Below are positions 42,942 through 52,405 of a stretch of DNA of 64,000 nucleotides, in pieces. The notes under the pieces were generated by a model. The model did no database searches, was not told where the DNA came from, and saw only the letters and a program-made list of their open reading frames with translations. Positions within the stretch are counted from its first letter, which is position 1. Every line of letters starts with the position of its first letter. A program made the position numbers and the translations under genes. The stretch is from Ruminococcus sp. OA3. Its GTDB lineage: Bacteria; Bacillota; Clostridia; Lachnospirales; Lachnospiraceae. The stretch is taken from NCBI RefSeq assembly GCF_022440845.1, contig NZ_JAKNTO010000001.1:372001-436000 (forward strand), in the 5' to 3' direction.

Positions 42942-43684
42942 CTAATTGTAATAATAGATAAACTCATCTATTTTGTTTCCGGACTTCGTTACAGCAAGAC
43001 TAATGCTTCCATATTCCTTCTCATAATTAACACTCTTTAATCTTGCGTTCAGATCGAATATATAATTTAGTTTCCATCCGTCATTTGTGAGTTTTGCGTT
43101 CGCCTGATTATAGCTTTCACCCAGATATACGCCGTAAAGTGTAACATTAATCCTTCCTTGATTCGACAAAGTATTAATGCAATTATACCCTTTGTTTACA
43201 GAAAAAAATATATACCCATCATCGATTCCATAATAATCGGGACCATAATAATATCCTCCCATTGAGTTCGAATTCTTTTCTATATTCCCCAATGCATTTG
43301 CAAGCTTATCCGGATGCTGAAAAAGATATCCCTTCAATTCTATCGTTTTTTTCTTTTTTCCATCTTGTCCGAAATAATAGGTTTGCCCGCTAACCTCCTG
43401 CCAGCCCGTCAGCATACGGCCGTATACTCCATCGGCTGTTCCTCCGGTTCGGGCTGGCCTTCTTCCGGAATTTACTCTTCTTCTGCATTCTCTTCCGGTT
43501 CCGTCTCCTGATTCTCCTCCGGCACTTCCGGTATCTCCGGCTCCGGCTTTTCCCCTTCCTATACTTCTTGCCTTTCCGTCAATATCCTATCTTCCGCAGC
43601 AAAAACACTTCCGGTGCTTCCCAGCACCATTATTCCGCTTAACATCCCGGCCAGCCATCGTTTCCATAGATTTCTTCTCTTCAT
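42942..43684 (-). pseudogene. Decayed cell-wall-binding surface protein gene
   Basis: The ATG at 43684 begins a signal peptide (MKRRNLWKRWLAGMLSG, then SVFAAED). The reading frame is then broken by an in-frame TAG and TAA within a Pro/Glu-rich linker (EGEKPEPEIPEVPEENQ and the following GQPEPEE stretch). After a further frame change the sequence continues as ADGVYGRMLTGWQEVSGQTYYF, a choline-binding-type repeat, and a C-terminal domain of about 130 residues that ends at 42942. The last part (MLTGWQ onward) is an intact open frame of 157 residues but lacks its own signal. At least three lesions show decay. The intact ancestor was a secreted wall-binding protein. Confidence 0.8.
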
Positions 43685-43734
43685 ACGTAATTCCCCCCCA
43701 ATCATCCAAATAAGACAGTAAAATTACAGCTCAA

Positions 43735-44238
43735 CTACTTTTTATAAGCCGCCACGATCTCCGCAATATACATCACATGATAATCCTTATCCGGATACCA
43801 CTTCTCATCGATCCATGCTTCCCTGAAAAGCTCCGGCCTGATGTTGTCTTCATACAGCTTTTTGCACACGAACACCAGACTGCTCTCCTCAAACGTGGGC
43901 TGCCCCTCCACCGTCTGCACATGGAAACCGACCGCCTTTATCTTATCCTCATCCCGTCCGGACACGCTGCCGATATGACCCATTTCTTTTTTATACCCGC
44001 CTCCAAAGAATGACAGTGTAAACATCTCCCCGGCATCAATGAATTCCTTCGTGTACCGCTGCGGACGAATATAGATTGTCGCAACATTTTTGCCCCAGAG
44101 CACGCCGACTCCGCCCCAGGATGCTGTCATGGTGTTGACCACCCCGTCTTTCCCGGCAGTCACGAGCATCCACTCGTCCCCGATCATCTGAAATGGATTT
44201 TTTGCGATATCTTTTACATCTGTTTTCTGAAATGCCAT
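43735..44238 (-). CDS. Flavin reductase-like (DIM6/NTAB) FMN-binding protein
   Basis: 167 residues with GDEWMLVTAGKDGVVNTMTASWGGVGVLWGKNVATIYIRPQRYTKEFI, the FMN-binding pattern of the flavin reductase-like family, and FTLSFFGGGYKKEMGHIGSVSGRDEDK. Probably a FMN-binding oxidoreductase with an unknown partner. The start at 44238 has AAAGGTGGAG upstream; 44271 lacks one. Downstream of the polysaccharide locus with 48 bases between; a role in it is unproved. Confidence 0.85.
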   Translation of the reverse strand: MAFQKTDVKDIAKNPFQMIGDEWMLVTAGKDGVVNTMTASWGGVGVLWGKNVATIYIRPQRYTKEFIDAGEMFTLSFFGGGYKKEMGHIGSVSGRDEDKIKAVGFHVQTVEGQPTFEESSLVFVCKKLYEDNIRPELFREAWIDEKWYPDKDYHVMYIAEIVAAYKK

Positions 44239-44285
44239 AATAACTCCACCTTTCTTATGATAATGTTTCATTAGTTCTTCCTGCT

Positions 44286-46121
44286 TTACCCCTGCGAATC
44301 AACACCCCGGATTTCCATCACAATCTGCACCGGTTTTTTCACCCCGTCAATCTGCGCAAGCTCCACCGTCTCATCTTCCGTTTCAAAATAATACGTTGCC
44401 ACACAGTTGTCCGCGCCGTCTGAACCCTGAAGTTCCAGCACATACTCTCTTTCTTTTGTCACCGGGATGTCTTCATCAATCACCCGGTACATACTCTCTT
44501 CCTTCACGAGTCCGCGTGTCGGCATCTCTCTCTCATAGACCACCTCCTGTGTCTCATGATCCAGAATCCGGATACTCATCGTCGCATCATTGATCCGGTT
44601 GTGCATGCCGAACCGCACCTTTATGCTCTCTATGGCATCGCCGTCCGCGGTGAACACCTGCCGGACACTTGCGGTATCCGTGATATTGACGGTCTCGCAC
44701 TCAGCCGCTTCCACCTGTGTATTGTCTGCAAAGATCACCTCTCCTTTTACGGCAGATGCCAGACAGATTCCCGCCGGGATCAGGAAAGCGGCGGCTCCTG
44801 CCAGAAACGTGACCCTGAGATAATTCATCATATGATCCGGGACCTCCGTCTTTCGCACGGTCTGATATTTCGGATGGTTAAACACAAAAAACACCAGCAG
44901 TATCACAAAAATACAGGTTCCCAGATTTACCAGATTGCTGTAGCCATACACGTCTGCCATGGATGTGGCAAATGACCGCTCTCCGATCAGGAATTTGAAA
45001 ATCCCGCTTTTCATCATCGTCTGGTCTGCGATGCCGCTCCACTGATTCACGCTGAATATATAGAGTGCAACGACAAATATATTTGTGACCAGCACAAACA
45101 TCTTGCCGTTTCTGTTTCGGAAGATGCTGAGTACCAGGAACGGAATCATGACCAGAAACCACTGCGGATTCCATCTGGAAAATGCAAAGATCGTAAAGCT
45201 GACCCCCGTCGCAAAATACAGTGCCCAGGCGACCAACTCATCGAGAAGCACGGGCTTTTTAATATATGCCCACACCATCAAAAATGCTCCCATTCCCAGT
45301 ATCAGGCTGATTCCGGAAATATAACCGAACTCAAAGCCGTTATCCACGAAGCTGAGCGCGTGAAAGCCAAGCACACACCGATAGAAATACGGCGAACCCA
45401 TATTAGGTATGATCTCGAGCAGCACGGGGGCTATGCCGACCAGGGCATACAGGGCCAGTTTCCGGAATTTCTTTTCCTTCAGCACCAGCAGTACAGCGAA
45501 ATATGCCAGTGCCTGGTATTTAAAGGTTGCCGCGATTCCCAGGAACAACGCAAACCTGAAAAGACCGCCCTTAACATAATAATACAGCCCGAGCACCATA
45601 AAAAATACCATAAAAATATCATACTGGCTGAAAATAAACTGACTGTACACCGCGATCGGACAGATCAGAAACGCAAACTTACATATTTTAGACTTTTCCT
45701 CGCCAAAACCGATCAGCATTCCGATCTTATAGATCAGATGTGCCGTCACAAAGTATAAAATAACCGGCAGCAGCTTATACCACATCAGGTTCAGCAGCGC
45801 ATCCTGGAGGATGAATCCGGGCACGCGCCCCAGCAGATACAGCGGGAGATTCCAGATGGCGAATGCCAGGAACGTGCTGGGCAGGTAATTGGCGTAGAAT
45901 CCCTGTGACTGCTCATAACTCGCCTTATAAAAATCCTGGAAGAATCCCCTGTAATACAAAAAGGAACGATTCCCCGTCACGATAATATCGCCTTCAAAAA
46001 AGGTGACAAACAAAAACGCCAGAATCAACAGTGAAATGATCCAGTCCAGCCTGCTAAGCTTCTGCATACTGACCACCGGCAGGTCTCTCATCCAATTGAT
46101 CTTCTTAATCTTCTCTTTCAT
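44286..46121 (-). CDS. GT-C-type membrane glycosyltransferase with extracytoplasmic C-terminal domain
   Basis: About 611 residues. Residues 25-440 contain roughly 11 membrane segments with features of polyprenyl-phosphate-sugar-using GT-C enzymes (FFQDFYKASYEQSQGFYANYLPS, IFSQYDIFMVFFMVLGLYYY, FSRWNPQWFLVMIPFLVL). A beta-rich extracellular domain follows after another helix at about 445-465. The start is uncertain: ATG 46121 has GGGG 6 nt upstream, ATGs to 46145 are also open; each overlaps the GT2 gene. Last gene of the capsule or O-unit cluster. Probably transfers a sugar from a lipid carrier outside the membrane. Confidence 0.72.
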   Translation of the reverse strand: MKEKIKKINWMRDLPVVSMQKLSRLDWIISLLILAFLFVTFFEGDIIVTGNRSFLYYRGFFQDFYKASYEQSQGFYANYLPSTFLAFAIWNLPLYLLGRVPGFILQDALLNLMWYKLLPVILYFVTAHLIYKIGMLIGFGEEKSKICKFAFLICPIAVYSQFIFSQYDIFMVFFMVLGLYYYVKGGLFRFALFLGIAATFKYQALAYFAVLLVLKEKKFRKLALYALVGIAPVLLEIIPNMGSPYFYRCVLGFHALSFVDNGFEFGYISGISLILGMGAFLMVWAYIKKPVLLDELVAWALYFATGVSFTIFAFSRWNPQWFLVMIPFLVLSIFRNRNGKMFVLVTNIFVVALYIFSVNQWSGIADQTMMKSGIFKFLIGERSFATSMADVYGYSNLVNLGTCIFVILLVFFVFNHPKYQTVRKTEVPDHMMNYLRVTFLAGAAAFLIPAGICLASAVKGEVIFADNTQVEAAECETVNITDTASVRQVFTADGDAIESIKVRFGMHNRINDATMSIRILDHETQEVVYEREMPTRGLVKEESMYRVIDEDIPVTKEREYVLELQGSDGADNCVATYYFETEDETVELAQIDGVKKPVQIVMEIRGVDSQG

Positions 46122-47076
46122 TTCCATCCCCACACTCATCATCAAAATTCAACCGCTCTTCCTCTACCACGAGCGGACGATCCAATACCCGTGTATTGAT
46201 GCTCAGCACATATTCTCCCAGAAAACCGATAAAAAACAGCTGCAGTGCTCCCAGAAAAAAGATACCGATCAGCATCGGCGCAACCCCCGCGGAAAAACGG
46301 TCCCAGTACATGATCTTCAGGACCAGATAAAAAATCCCCGCAAGAAAGCTGATTCCGGATACAAAGAATCCCAGGAAGGTAGCCAGCCGCATCACAACCT
46401 TGGAGTAAGAGGTAATACCAACCATCGCATAATCATACAGGCTGTAAAAGTTATTCTTACTTTTCCCGGCTCTCCGCTTCTGCTGTGTATAGGGTAACGC
46501 TTCGTAGTCAAAGCCAAGCTCTGCAATGATGCCGCGAAGGTAAGGCATCGGGTCATGCAGATCCCGTACCACATCCACAAATGCCTTGTCATACAGCCCA
46601 AATCCGGTAAAGTGCTCGATATGATCAATATCCGTAATCTTCCGGATCAGCTTATAGTAGCAGGACCGTATCCAGTACATCAGCTTCTTCTCCTTACTCG
46701 ACTTCTTAACCCCGATCACGATCCTGTGTCCTTTTTCCCAGGCACGCACGAAATCCACGATCATACTCACCGGATCCTGAAAATCCGCACACATACGGAT
46801 CACACAGTCTCCTGTGGCCTGCTTCAGCCCGTGCACCGGCGAACGCATCTGCCCGAAATTGCGGGCGTTAAAGATCGCCTTGACCTTTTTATGTTCCTCA
46901 CAGATCTTCCTGAGTTTTATCCGCGTCGTGTCTTTGGAATGATTATCGATAAAAATAATTTCGTAGTCATATTCGGAAAGCTGCTGTTCCAGAATATCCG
47001 TGATCGCCTTTGTAAGCGGCGCGACATTCTCCTCTTCATTATACGTGGGAATTACTACTGATATTTTCTTTTGCAT
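46105..47076 (-). CDS. GT2-family glycosyltransferase (GtrB/DPM1-like)
   Basis: 323 residues. GT2 core with SVVIPTYNEEENVAPLTKAI, CADFQDP (metal-binding DxD-like), GFDYEALPYTQQKRRAGKSKNNF, and two C-terminal helices near 230-300. Resembles enzymes that make polyprenyl-phosphate sugars. The start at 47076 follows AAGGAG 10 nt upstream; the GTG at 47097 is less likely. Ends inside the GT-C gene and starts 22 bases inside the epimerase gene, showing tight coupling. Together with the GT-C enzyme it could form a lipid-linked sugar transfer pair. Confidence 0.85.
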   Translation of the reverse strand: MQKKISVVIPTYNEEENVAPLTKAITDILEQQLSEYDYEIIFIDNHSKDTTRIKLRKICEEHKKVKAIFNARNFGQMRSPVHGLKQATGDCVIRMCADFQDPVSMIVDFVRAWEKGHRIVIGVKKSSKEKKLMYWIRSCYYKLIRKITDIDHIEHFTGFGLYDKAFVDVVRDLHDPMPYLRGIIAELGFDYEALPYTQQKRRAGKSKNNFYSLYDYAMVGITSYSKVVMRLATFLGFFVSGISFLAGIFYLVLKIMYWDRFSAGVAPMLIGIFFLGALQLFFIGFLGEYVLSINTRVLDRPLVVEEERLNFDDECGDGNERED

Positions 47077-47996
47077 GATGATATTCTCCTTAACCACTCT
47101 GCCGTCTCCCTGATCCCCTTCTCAAAGGAATATTCCGGCATGAATCCGGTATCTTCGGTCAGCGTGCGGATATCCGCACACAGGTTCATGACCGCGCCCT
47201 CCGGGTATTTGCGTCTGCCGATCCCCGGTATGATTCCCGGATCCACGGCATCCCGCATAGCATAGATATATTCAGAAAGCCGTCTTGCCCTTCCGCTTCC
47301 GACACAGTAGACAGCCTGATCTCTGCCCTTCTCCCCTATTAAATAAAACGCATTTCCGGCGTCCCTGCTGTACAGATAATCCCAGCGCTGTTCTGCCTTC
47401 GTAAATTCTGTCGCTTCCCCGTTCAGCATTTTGCGGAGACCCTCTGAGATCATCGACGACTCCTTGTCATAGATGCCGTAAACGCTGAAAATCCTGGGCC
47501 AAATGCACTCAAGCCCCAGCTCTTTCGCACAGGCAAACGCAAGTTTCCCGGCAGCCAGTTTGCTGATTCCGTATGGTGTCCGGGGGTTCTCCGGCGCGTC
47601 CGGTCCGATCGCCGTAAGATCAAGCACTCCATACTCCGCCTGAGAACCGGCGCCGATAAAACGGCGGCATCCCAGCTCTTTTGCAGCTTCTGCTGCATCA
47701 AGCGTATACCCGATGTTGTCACTCTGCAGCCGGACACTTTGATTTCTCGCCGCACCGGTATGTCCCCATGCGATGTGATAAAAAGTATCGCACTCCTGCC
47801 CGATCAATCCCGGCAGACATTCCATATCTGCAAGTTCACACGGCACAACATGCAGCTTTTCATGACATGGCAGGCGCCAGAGCTTCCCGCTTCCCACCCG
47901 CACAACCGCATAGACTTCGATTCCATGTGCCAGACACACTTCAATCAGCGCAGCGCCGATCATACTGGTCGCTCCCGTCACTACAATTCGTTTCAT
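47055..47996 (-). CDS. NAD-dependent epimerase/dehydratase or 4-keto reductase of CDP-sugar path
   Basis: 313 residues, extended short-chain dehydrogenase. Nucleotide loop GATSMIG (8-14) and catalytic Tyr-x3-Lys in PYGISK (about 141-146). CDP-sugar reductases such as YerF or RfbJ have this fold. Follows the TPP enzyme with an ATGA overlap (47993-47996). Predicted to reduce or epimerise the CDP-4-keto sugar or its branched product. Which reaction is unknown. Confidence 0.75.
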   Translation of the reverse strand: MKRIVVTGATSMIGAALIEVCLAHGIEVYAVVRVGSGKLWRLPCHEKLHVVPCELADMECLPGLIGQECDTFYHIAWGHTGAARNQSVRLQSDNIGYTLDAAEAAKELGCRRFIGAGSQAEYGVLDLTAIGPDAPENPRTPYGISKLAAGKLAFACAKELGLECIWPRIFSVYGIYDKESSMISEGLRKMLNGEATEFTKAEQRWDYLYSRDAGNAFYLIGEKGRDQAVYCVGSGRARRLSEYIYAMRDAVDPGIIPGIGRRKYPEGAVMNLCADIRTLTEDTGFMPEYSFEKGIRETAEWLRRISSCKRKYQ

Positions 47997-49840
47997 AGCT
48001 GTACTCCTTCATCCACAAGCGGAATCCACATATTTTCCCTCAGCTCTTCCCGTTCCAGAAAAGGGTACATATCTTCAAGAGGGGCAGAGAACATACTGCC
48101 GCCTGGAAGCCGCCTGGATGCCGTCTTCGGCTGTGTATACTGCTTCTTCGTGACAAATACCTCGCAGATAACAGCACCTTCCTGACCGAGAACTTCTGTG
48201 AGATCCTGTTTCAGGCTCTCACTGCTCTTCAGACTTCTGTAGGGAAATCCATATGCCGCAGCAAGCTTCTCCAGTCTGGGAAAGCTCAGGTCACCGCTCT
48301 CCTCACCCACTCCGACCAGCGGTTCACCGAAGAAACTCATCTGTGTCTGGCGAATCGAATGATAGCCCTCATTGTTGATTACAAACAATTTCACTGGAAA
48401 TCTGTTATGCCGGATTGTCTGCAGTTCCTGCAGATTCATCTGCAGGCTTCCCTCGCCGGTCACACAGACCACCTCGCCGCCGGATGCCCGTGCCACGCCG
48501 ATTGCGGCGGGCAGACAGTAGCCCATAGACGCCGTATTGGGATTTGTGATAAATCGCTGTCCCTTTTTGATCACCGCACTCTGACTTGCGGCAACCCGTG
48601 CAGTCCCGACACTGACCACCAGATTGGCCCCTTCTTTCAAAAGACTCGTCATCTCATGGCAGAATGCGTAGATATTGGTGCGCCCATCCTCCAGTTTCCG
48701 GTAGTGTTCTTCCGTCACAACCGGATAGCGCTCCTTCCACCTGCGGCACTGCGCCTTCCAGTCCGTACCCTGAAACAGTGGTACCTCCGGCGTACATTTT
48801 GCTTCTCGCAGACATTGAAGGAGCATCTGAATCAGATCAGCCGCATCAGCCACGACAGGAAGATTCACATGGAGGTTCGGTTTCTTCAGCTCCTCCCCGT
48901 CGATATCGTTTAAGATCGTATACGCTTCCCGAGCCCAGCTCTGGTACTGGAAACCGGTCTGCAGAAGGCTCTGCCTGCTGCCGATGGACAGCAGCAGGTC
49001 ACTGTTCTGTACTGCAAAATTGCCTGCGCGGTCACCTGTTCCGCCGTTTCTTCCGACATACAGCGGATCAGCAGTCTCCATCGCATCCACACTGCTCATT
49101 CCGGTCACCACCGGCACGCCCAGCCGCCCTGCCAGTTCATGAAAACTATCCATGGCGCCCGCCAGACGGACGCCATTTCCGACGAACAGCACCGGACGGG
49201 ATGACTGCCTGATTTTATCCAGAATCTTTTTGGCCGTCCGGCGGCTCACTTTCCCGCACTGCTGCCCGGCATCCTCGGAAGGATCGTATCCCCGCAGCTC
49301 GTCTGTCTGCACCACGGCGCCCTGCACATCCAGCGGCAGGTCAAGCCATACCGGACCGGGCCGCCCGCTTACTGCCAGGTACATTGCCCGTTCCAGGTGA
49401 TACCGGATATCCTTTGCATCTGTGACCATCACCGCATACTTCGTCATGGGAGCAACCGACTGCACAATGTCATACTCCTGCACGCCCATGGTGCGCAGCG
49501 CAAGCCCTGTGCTTCTCACCGTAGTCGCATACCGCACCTGACCCGAAAATACCAGCATCGGTATTGAATCTGTCCAGGCACACAGCACCCCGGTGATAGC
49601 GTTGGTGGCCCCCGGTCCGGAAGTCACACACACAGCTGCCATACGGTTATCGACCCGGGCGTACGCCTCCGCCGCCATCGCCGAAGCCTGCTCATGGTGA
49701 TGATACGTGCAGCGAAGCCTGCCATGATGTCCAAACGAATCGTTCAGATGCATCGCACCTCCGCCCGTCACCGTAAATACATCACAAACTCCGCTGTCAG
49801 CGATCGTATCCGCTATATAATCAGAAACTTTCTTTTTCAT
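47993..49840 (-). CDS. Thiamine-diphosphate enzyme, acetolactate synthase-like (YerE-type candidate)
   Basis: 615 residues. The full AHAS-like three-domain fold: catalytic Glu 50 (HHHEQASAMAAEAYARV), GGxGDRAG-type region VGRNGGTGDRAGNFAVQ, and the C-terminal TPP motif GEGS (462-465) through VINN (487-490). It lies among CDP-sugar genes rather than with ilv genes. In Yersinia, YerE is an AHAS-like enzyme that adds an acetyl unit from pyruvate to a CDP-3,6-dideoxy-4-keto sugar; the local set of rfbFGH plus a reductase supports that call. The motif GEG for GDG is a conservative change. Alternative: a decarboxylase of a different substrate. Confidence 0.78.
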   Translation of the reverse strand: MKKKVSDYIADTIADSGVCDVFTVTGGGAMHLNDSFGHHGRLRCTYHHHEQASAMAAEAYARVDNRMAAVCVTSGPGATNAITGVLCAWTDSIPMLVFSGQVRYATTVRSTGLALRTMGVQEYDIVQSVAPMTKYAVMVTDAKDIRYHLERAMYLAVSGRPGPVWLDLPLDVQGAVVQTDELRGYDPSEDAGQQCGKVSRRTAKKILDKIRQSSRPVLFVGNGVRLAGAMDSFHELAGRLGVPVVTGMSSVDAMETADPLYVGRNGGTGDRAGNFAVQNSDLLLSIGSRQSLLQTGFQYQSWAREAYTILNDIDGEELKKPNLHVNLPVVADAADLIQMLLQCLREAKCTPEVPLFQGTDWKAQCRRWKERYPVVTEEHYRKLEDGRTNIYAFCHEMTSLLKEGANLVVSVGTARVAASQSAVIKKGQRFITNPNTASMGYCLPAAIGVARASGGEVVCVTGEGSLQMNLQELQTIRHNRFPVKLFVINNEGYHSIRQTQMSFFGEPLVGVGEESGDLSFPRLEKLAAAYGFPYRSLKSSESLKQDLTEVLGQEGAVICEVFVTKKQYTQPKTASRRLPGGSMFSAPLEDMYPFLEREELRENMWIPLVDEGVQL

Positions 49841-49855
49841 AATATTCCCATCCCT

Positions 49856-51178
49856 CTACTGATAATCCGGACACCTGTTCTCACAGACCATCCGCTTGCC
49901 GGAGGCCTGTACCGGAATCTCATCCACATACGTCACGTCGATGACCGCTTCCTCGCCCAGATAGCGGCGGTAAGAATCTACCACGGCATTTTCATCAATC
50001 TTATCCCGGTCGGCATTTAAGAGCAGCTCATACCGCTTTTTCTCCCACTGAATACATTTTGCCTGGTGGACAATCCCTTCCAGATTGATCAGCACATTCA
50101 TAAATACGTGAATCGACAGCGGTTCTCCCTTACAATTGTACATCAGGGACCCCCGGCGTCCGTAGATTTCTTTGAAAATCCCATGTTTTCTTCCCTCTTC
50201 ATCAACACTTACCTCCATGATCCCGGTATCGCCTGTATCATAACGGATCATCGGAAACGCCCGGTTATAATAGTCCGTCACCACGATCCTCCCCGGCTCC
50301 CCGGGCGCTGCCGGCTTATCACTGTCGAGCTTCAGGATCTCAATATAGAAATTGTAGAGGTCTATGGTGTAATCATTCCGTCCCGGAAGTGCGATCGCGA
50401 TAAATCCGTTTTCATTATTTCCATAGGAACGCACGGGACGGAAACCAAAGATATCGGTCAGATCGTCAAAAGTTGCATCCGGCAGCGCCTCGCCCATTGA
50501 GAATACCATTTCCACATCCCACTTCGATACATCGATATGTTTCCGTCTGATATAAGCGGCGAGCGCAGTCAGTGCACTGGAATAGCTGACCAGCACCTGA
50601 ATCCTCTGTTTTCTGATGGTCCCGCAGATATCTGCAAGCGCGTCATCCCCCATGTTGGATATGTCGATCATAATCAGGTTATTTTTGAAAGATTTCCATT
50701 TGCTGATGGTGTTCTTTCCCTCAATCCACACACGGAACTCCCCGCGTTTCATCCCCATCCGGAACCCGTTCAGCTCCATGCAGGAAATAAAATTCATGTT
50801 GATGCGGTTCATCTTGTCCCCGTCGCAGAGCACCGTAAACGGCGCTCCGGTCGATCCGCTCGTGGACAGGCGATATGTCTTCTTCTCCTCCCCCTGATAG
50901 GAATCACAGAGAATCTCAGAAAAATGCGCGTTGTAATCCGCTTTATTCATCACCGGAAATTCACTGAGGTTTTTGGCATCCGCACAGTGTGCCCGGTAAT
51001 ACGCCGAGCTGTCTTTCGCGTATTCGAGCAGCGTATGCAGCCGTCTTTTCTCATACTCCTCTGTGATGCCATCCACGATCTCCCGTTTATTGACTGTTTT
51101 CAGTTTCTCAAGCTTTCTGCCCTTTACGGCGTCGAGCAGATTGAATGCGGTCCTCCGCAATCGTTCACCAGCCTGCAT
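49856..51178 (-). CDS. PaaK/CapK-like adenylate-forming enzyme (copy 1)
   Basis: 440 residues of the phenylacetate-CoA ligase/CapK superfamily. ATP loop STSGSTGAP (105-113), YGNNENGFIAIALP and GEPGRIVVTDYYNRAFPMIRYDTGDTG as downstream core motifs, then EIYGRRGSLMYNCKGEPLS. Acyl adenylation is the expected chemistry; no CoA-specific step can be judged. Paralog of the gene at 52406 with the flippase gene between them. May activate a carboxylate for attachment to the polysaccharide. Confidence 0.75.
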   Translation of the reverse strand: MQAGERLRRTAFNLLDAVKGRKLEKLKTVNKREIVDGITEEYEKRRLHTLLEYAKDSSAYYRAHCADAKNLSEFPVMNKADYNAHFSEILCDSYQGEEKKTYRLSTSGSTGAPFTVLCDGDKMNRINMNFISCMELNGFRMGMKRGEFRVWIEGKNTISKWKSFKNNLIMIDISNMGDDALADICGTIRKQRIQVLVSYSSALTALAAYIRRKHIDVSKWDVEMVFSMGEALPDATFDDLTDIFGFRPVRSYGNNENGFIAIALPGRNDYTIDLYNFYIEILKLDSDKPAAPGEPGRIVVTDYYNRAFPMIRYDTGDTGIMEVSVDEEGRKHGIFKEIYGRRGSLMYNCKGEPLSIHVFMNVLINLEGIVHQAKCIQWEKKRYELLLNADRDKIDENAVVDSYRRYLGEEAVIDVTYVDEIPVQASGKRMVCENRCPDYQ

Positions 51179-51181
51179 TCC

Positions 51182-52399
51182 CTACACCTCTTCTATCTTT
51201 TTCGTTTGTCGTTTCCTCAATTTTGCAAGTCCCAAAGCTGTCACGGCAAGCACCCGCACAACATTTGCCGCCAGCACTGCACAGGAAAATCCCATTATTC
51301 CATACTGTGCTGTCAGCCAGAGTACCAGCACCGTCATCAGGATCAGATGCCCTGCCTGAAGGATCAGCTGCCATTTCTCATCGGTAAATGTCAGTACAAG
51401 AATGAACAGGAATGCCGAGAACATTCCCAGCACCTGCGTCAGGTTTACGACCGTCACCAGTCCCTGTATTGCCTCATACAGATCCGGATACAGCAGTTTT
51501 ACAAATACTGGCGTTGCGATCTGGCAGAAGAAAAAGAACACGAGACTGACACTGCAGCCAGCCAGCACTGCCCTGGCAAATTCCTTTCTGCACAGCGTGT
51601 GCTCCCTCCTGGTCAGATACGAGATCACAATCGTGTTGACAGGCGCGATCAGCAGCACCATCGTCTTTCCGATCAGGGATACGACATAATACTGAGTGAC
51701 CGCGACATTTCCGATCATATATTTCAGCGCCACGCGGTCCATATTCAGTGTCACATTTGTGATCAGATAGGACAGCATCAGGAAAAATCCGCGCGAACAT
51801 GCCACTTTAAAGGAATCACTCTTCACAAAAAACTGCCGGAACACCGAGCCGGTAACCGATACGTAGATCAGACTGGCCGCCTCACCCGTCAGGAAAATCA
51901 AGAACCAGACATCCGTCAGCCAGTACAGACCGAATCCGGCGATATACCCAATGCTCATCACCAGGTAATAGACAAAGAATCTGCGATAATTCAAATTCAG
52001 ACGGTATTCCACATCACCATAATACCGGAAAGTCGTCAGCATCAGCAAGAGCAGCGTCAGTATAATTGTTCCGCCACCGGTCATAAAACGGATGGAGGCG
52101 AGAACCGCAATCACACTGCCGATACATCCGAACAGCAGCAGTGAGCGGTCATAATCCCCGTTCGTCACCGCAAACGTCCTGCGGACCACGAGCCGGCTCG
52201 TGTTGAGTGACTGCCCGATCGACGGGCAGAGTATGCTGACAAGCCCCATGATATACAAAAGGCCGCCCATCTGATCCGCCCCCATATGGCGGTTCAGCAG
52301 CGGATAGATCAGCAGCTGCAGCACGCCGTTCATCAGCAGCATGCCGCCCATCGTATATACCGTATTTCCCAAAATCTGTTTCTTCTGCGTCTCTCCCAC
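51182..52399 (-). CDS. Wzx-type flippase (MOP superfamily)
   Basis: 405 residues with about 12 membrane segments (NTVYTMGGMLLMNGVLQLLIYPLLNRHMG at the start). Exports lipid-linked repeat units. The start is GTG at 52399 with AGGTAACAGGGC upstream. Lies between the two CapK-like genes (intergenic gaps 3-6 bases), which points to one operon. No Wzy polymerase is obvious in the window. Confidence 0.78.
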   Translation of the reverse strand: MGETQKKQILGNTVYTMGGMLLMNGVLQLLIYPLLNRHMGADQMGGLLYIMGLVSILCPSIGQSLNTSRLVVRRTFAVTNGDYDRSLLLFGCIGSVIAVLASIRFMTGGGTIILTLLLLMLTTFRYYGDVEYRLNLNYRRFFVYYLVMSIGYIAGFGLYWLTDVWFLIFLTGEAASLIYVSVTGSVFRQFFVKSDSFKVACSRGFFLMLSYLITNVTLNMDRVALKYMIGNVAVTQYYVVSLIGKTMVLLIAPVNTIVISYLTRREHTLCRKEFARAVLAGCSVSLVFFFFCQIATPVFVKLLYPDLYEAIQGLVTVVNLTQVLGMFSAFLFILVLTFTDEKWQLILQAGHLILMTVLVLWLTAQYGIMGFSCAVLAANVVRVLAVTALGLAKLRKRQTKKIEEV

Positions 52400-52405
52400 G
52401 CCCTG

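Noticed and set aside
47993-49840. Housekeeping ilvB (acetolactate synthase large subunit)
   Set aside because: No ilvN, ilvC or other branched-chain amino acid gene nearby; context is CDP-sugar biosynthesis.
50537-52144. Long open frame of about 535 codons on the + strand opposite the capK-like and flippase genes
   Set aside because: It is the antisense of genes with family motifs, ribosome sites and operon spacing; its residues (many His, Gln, Cys) are typical of a shadow frame.
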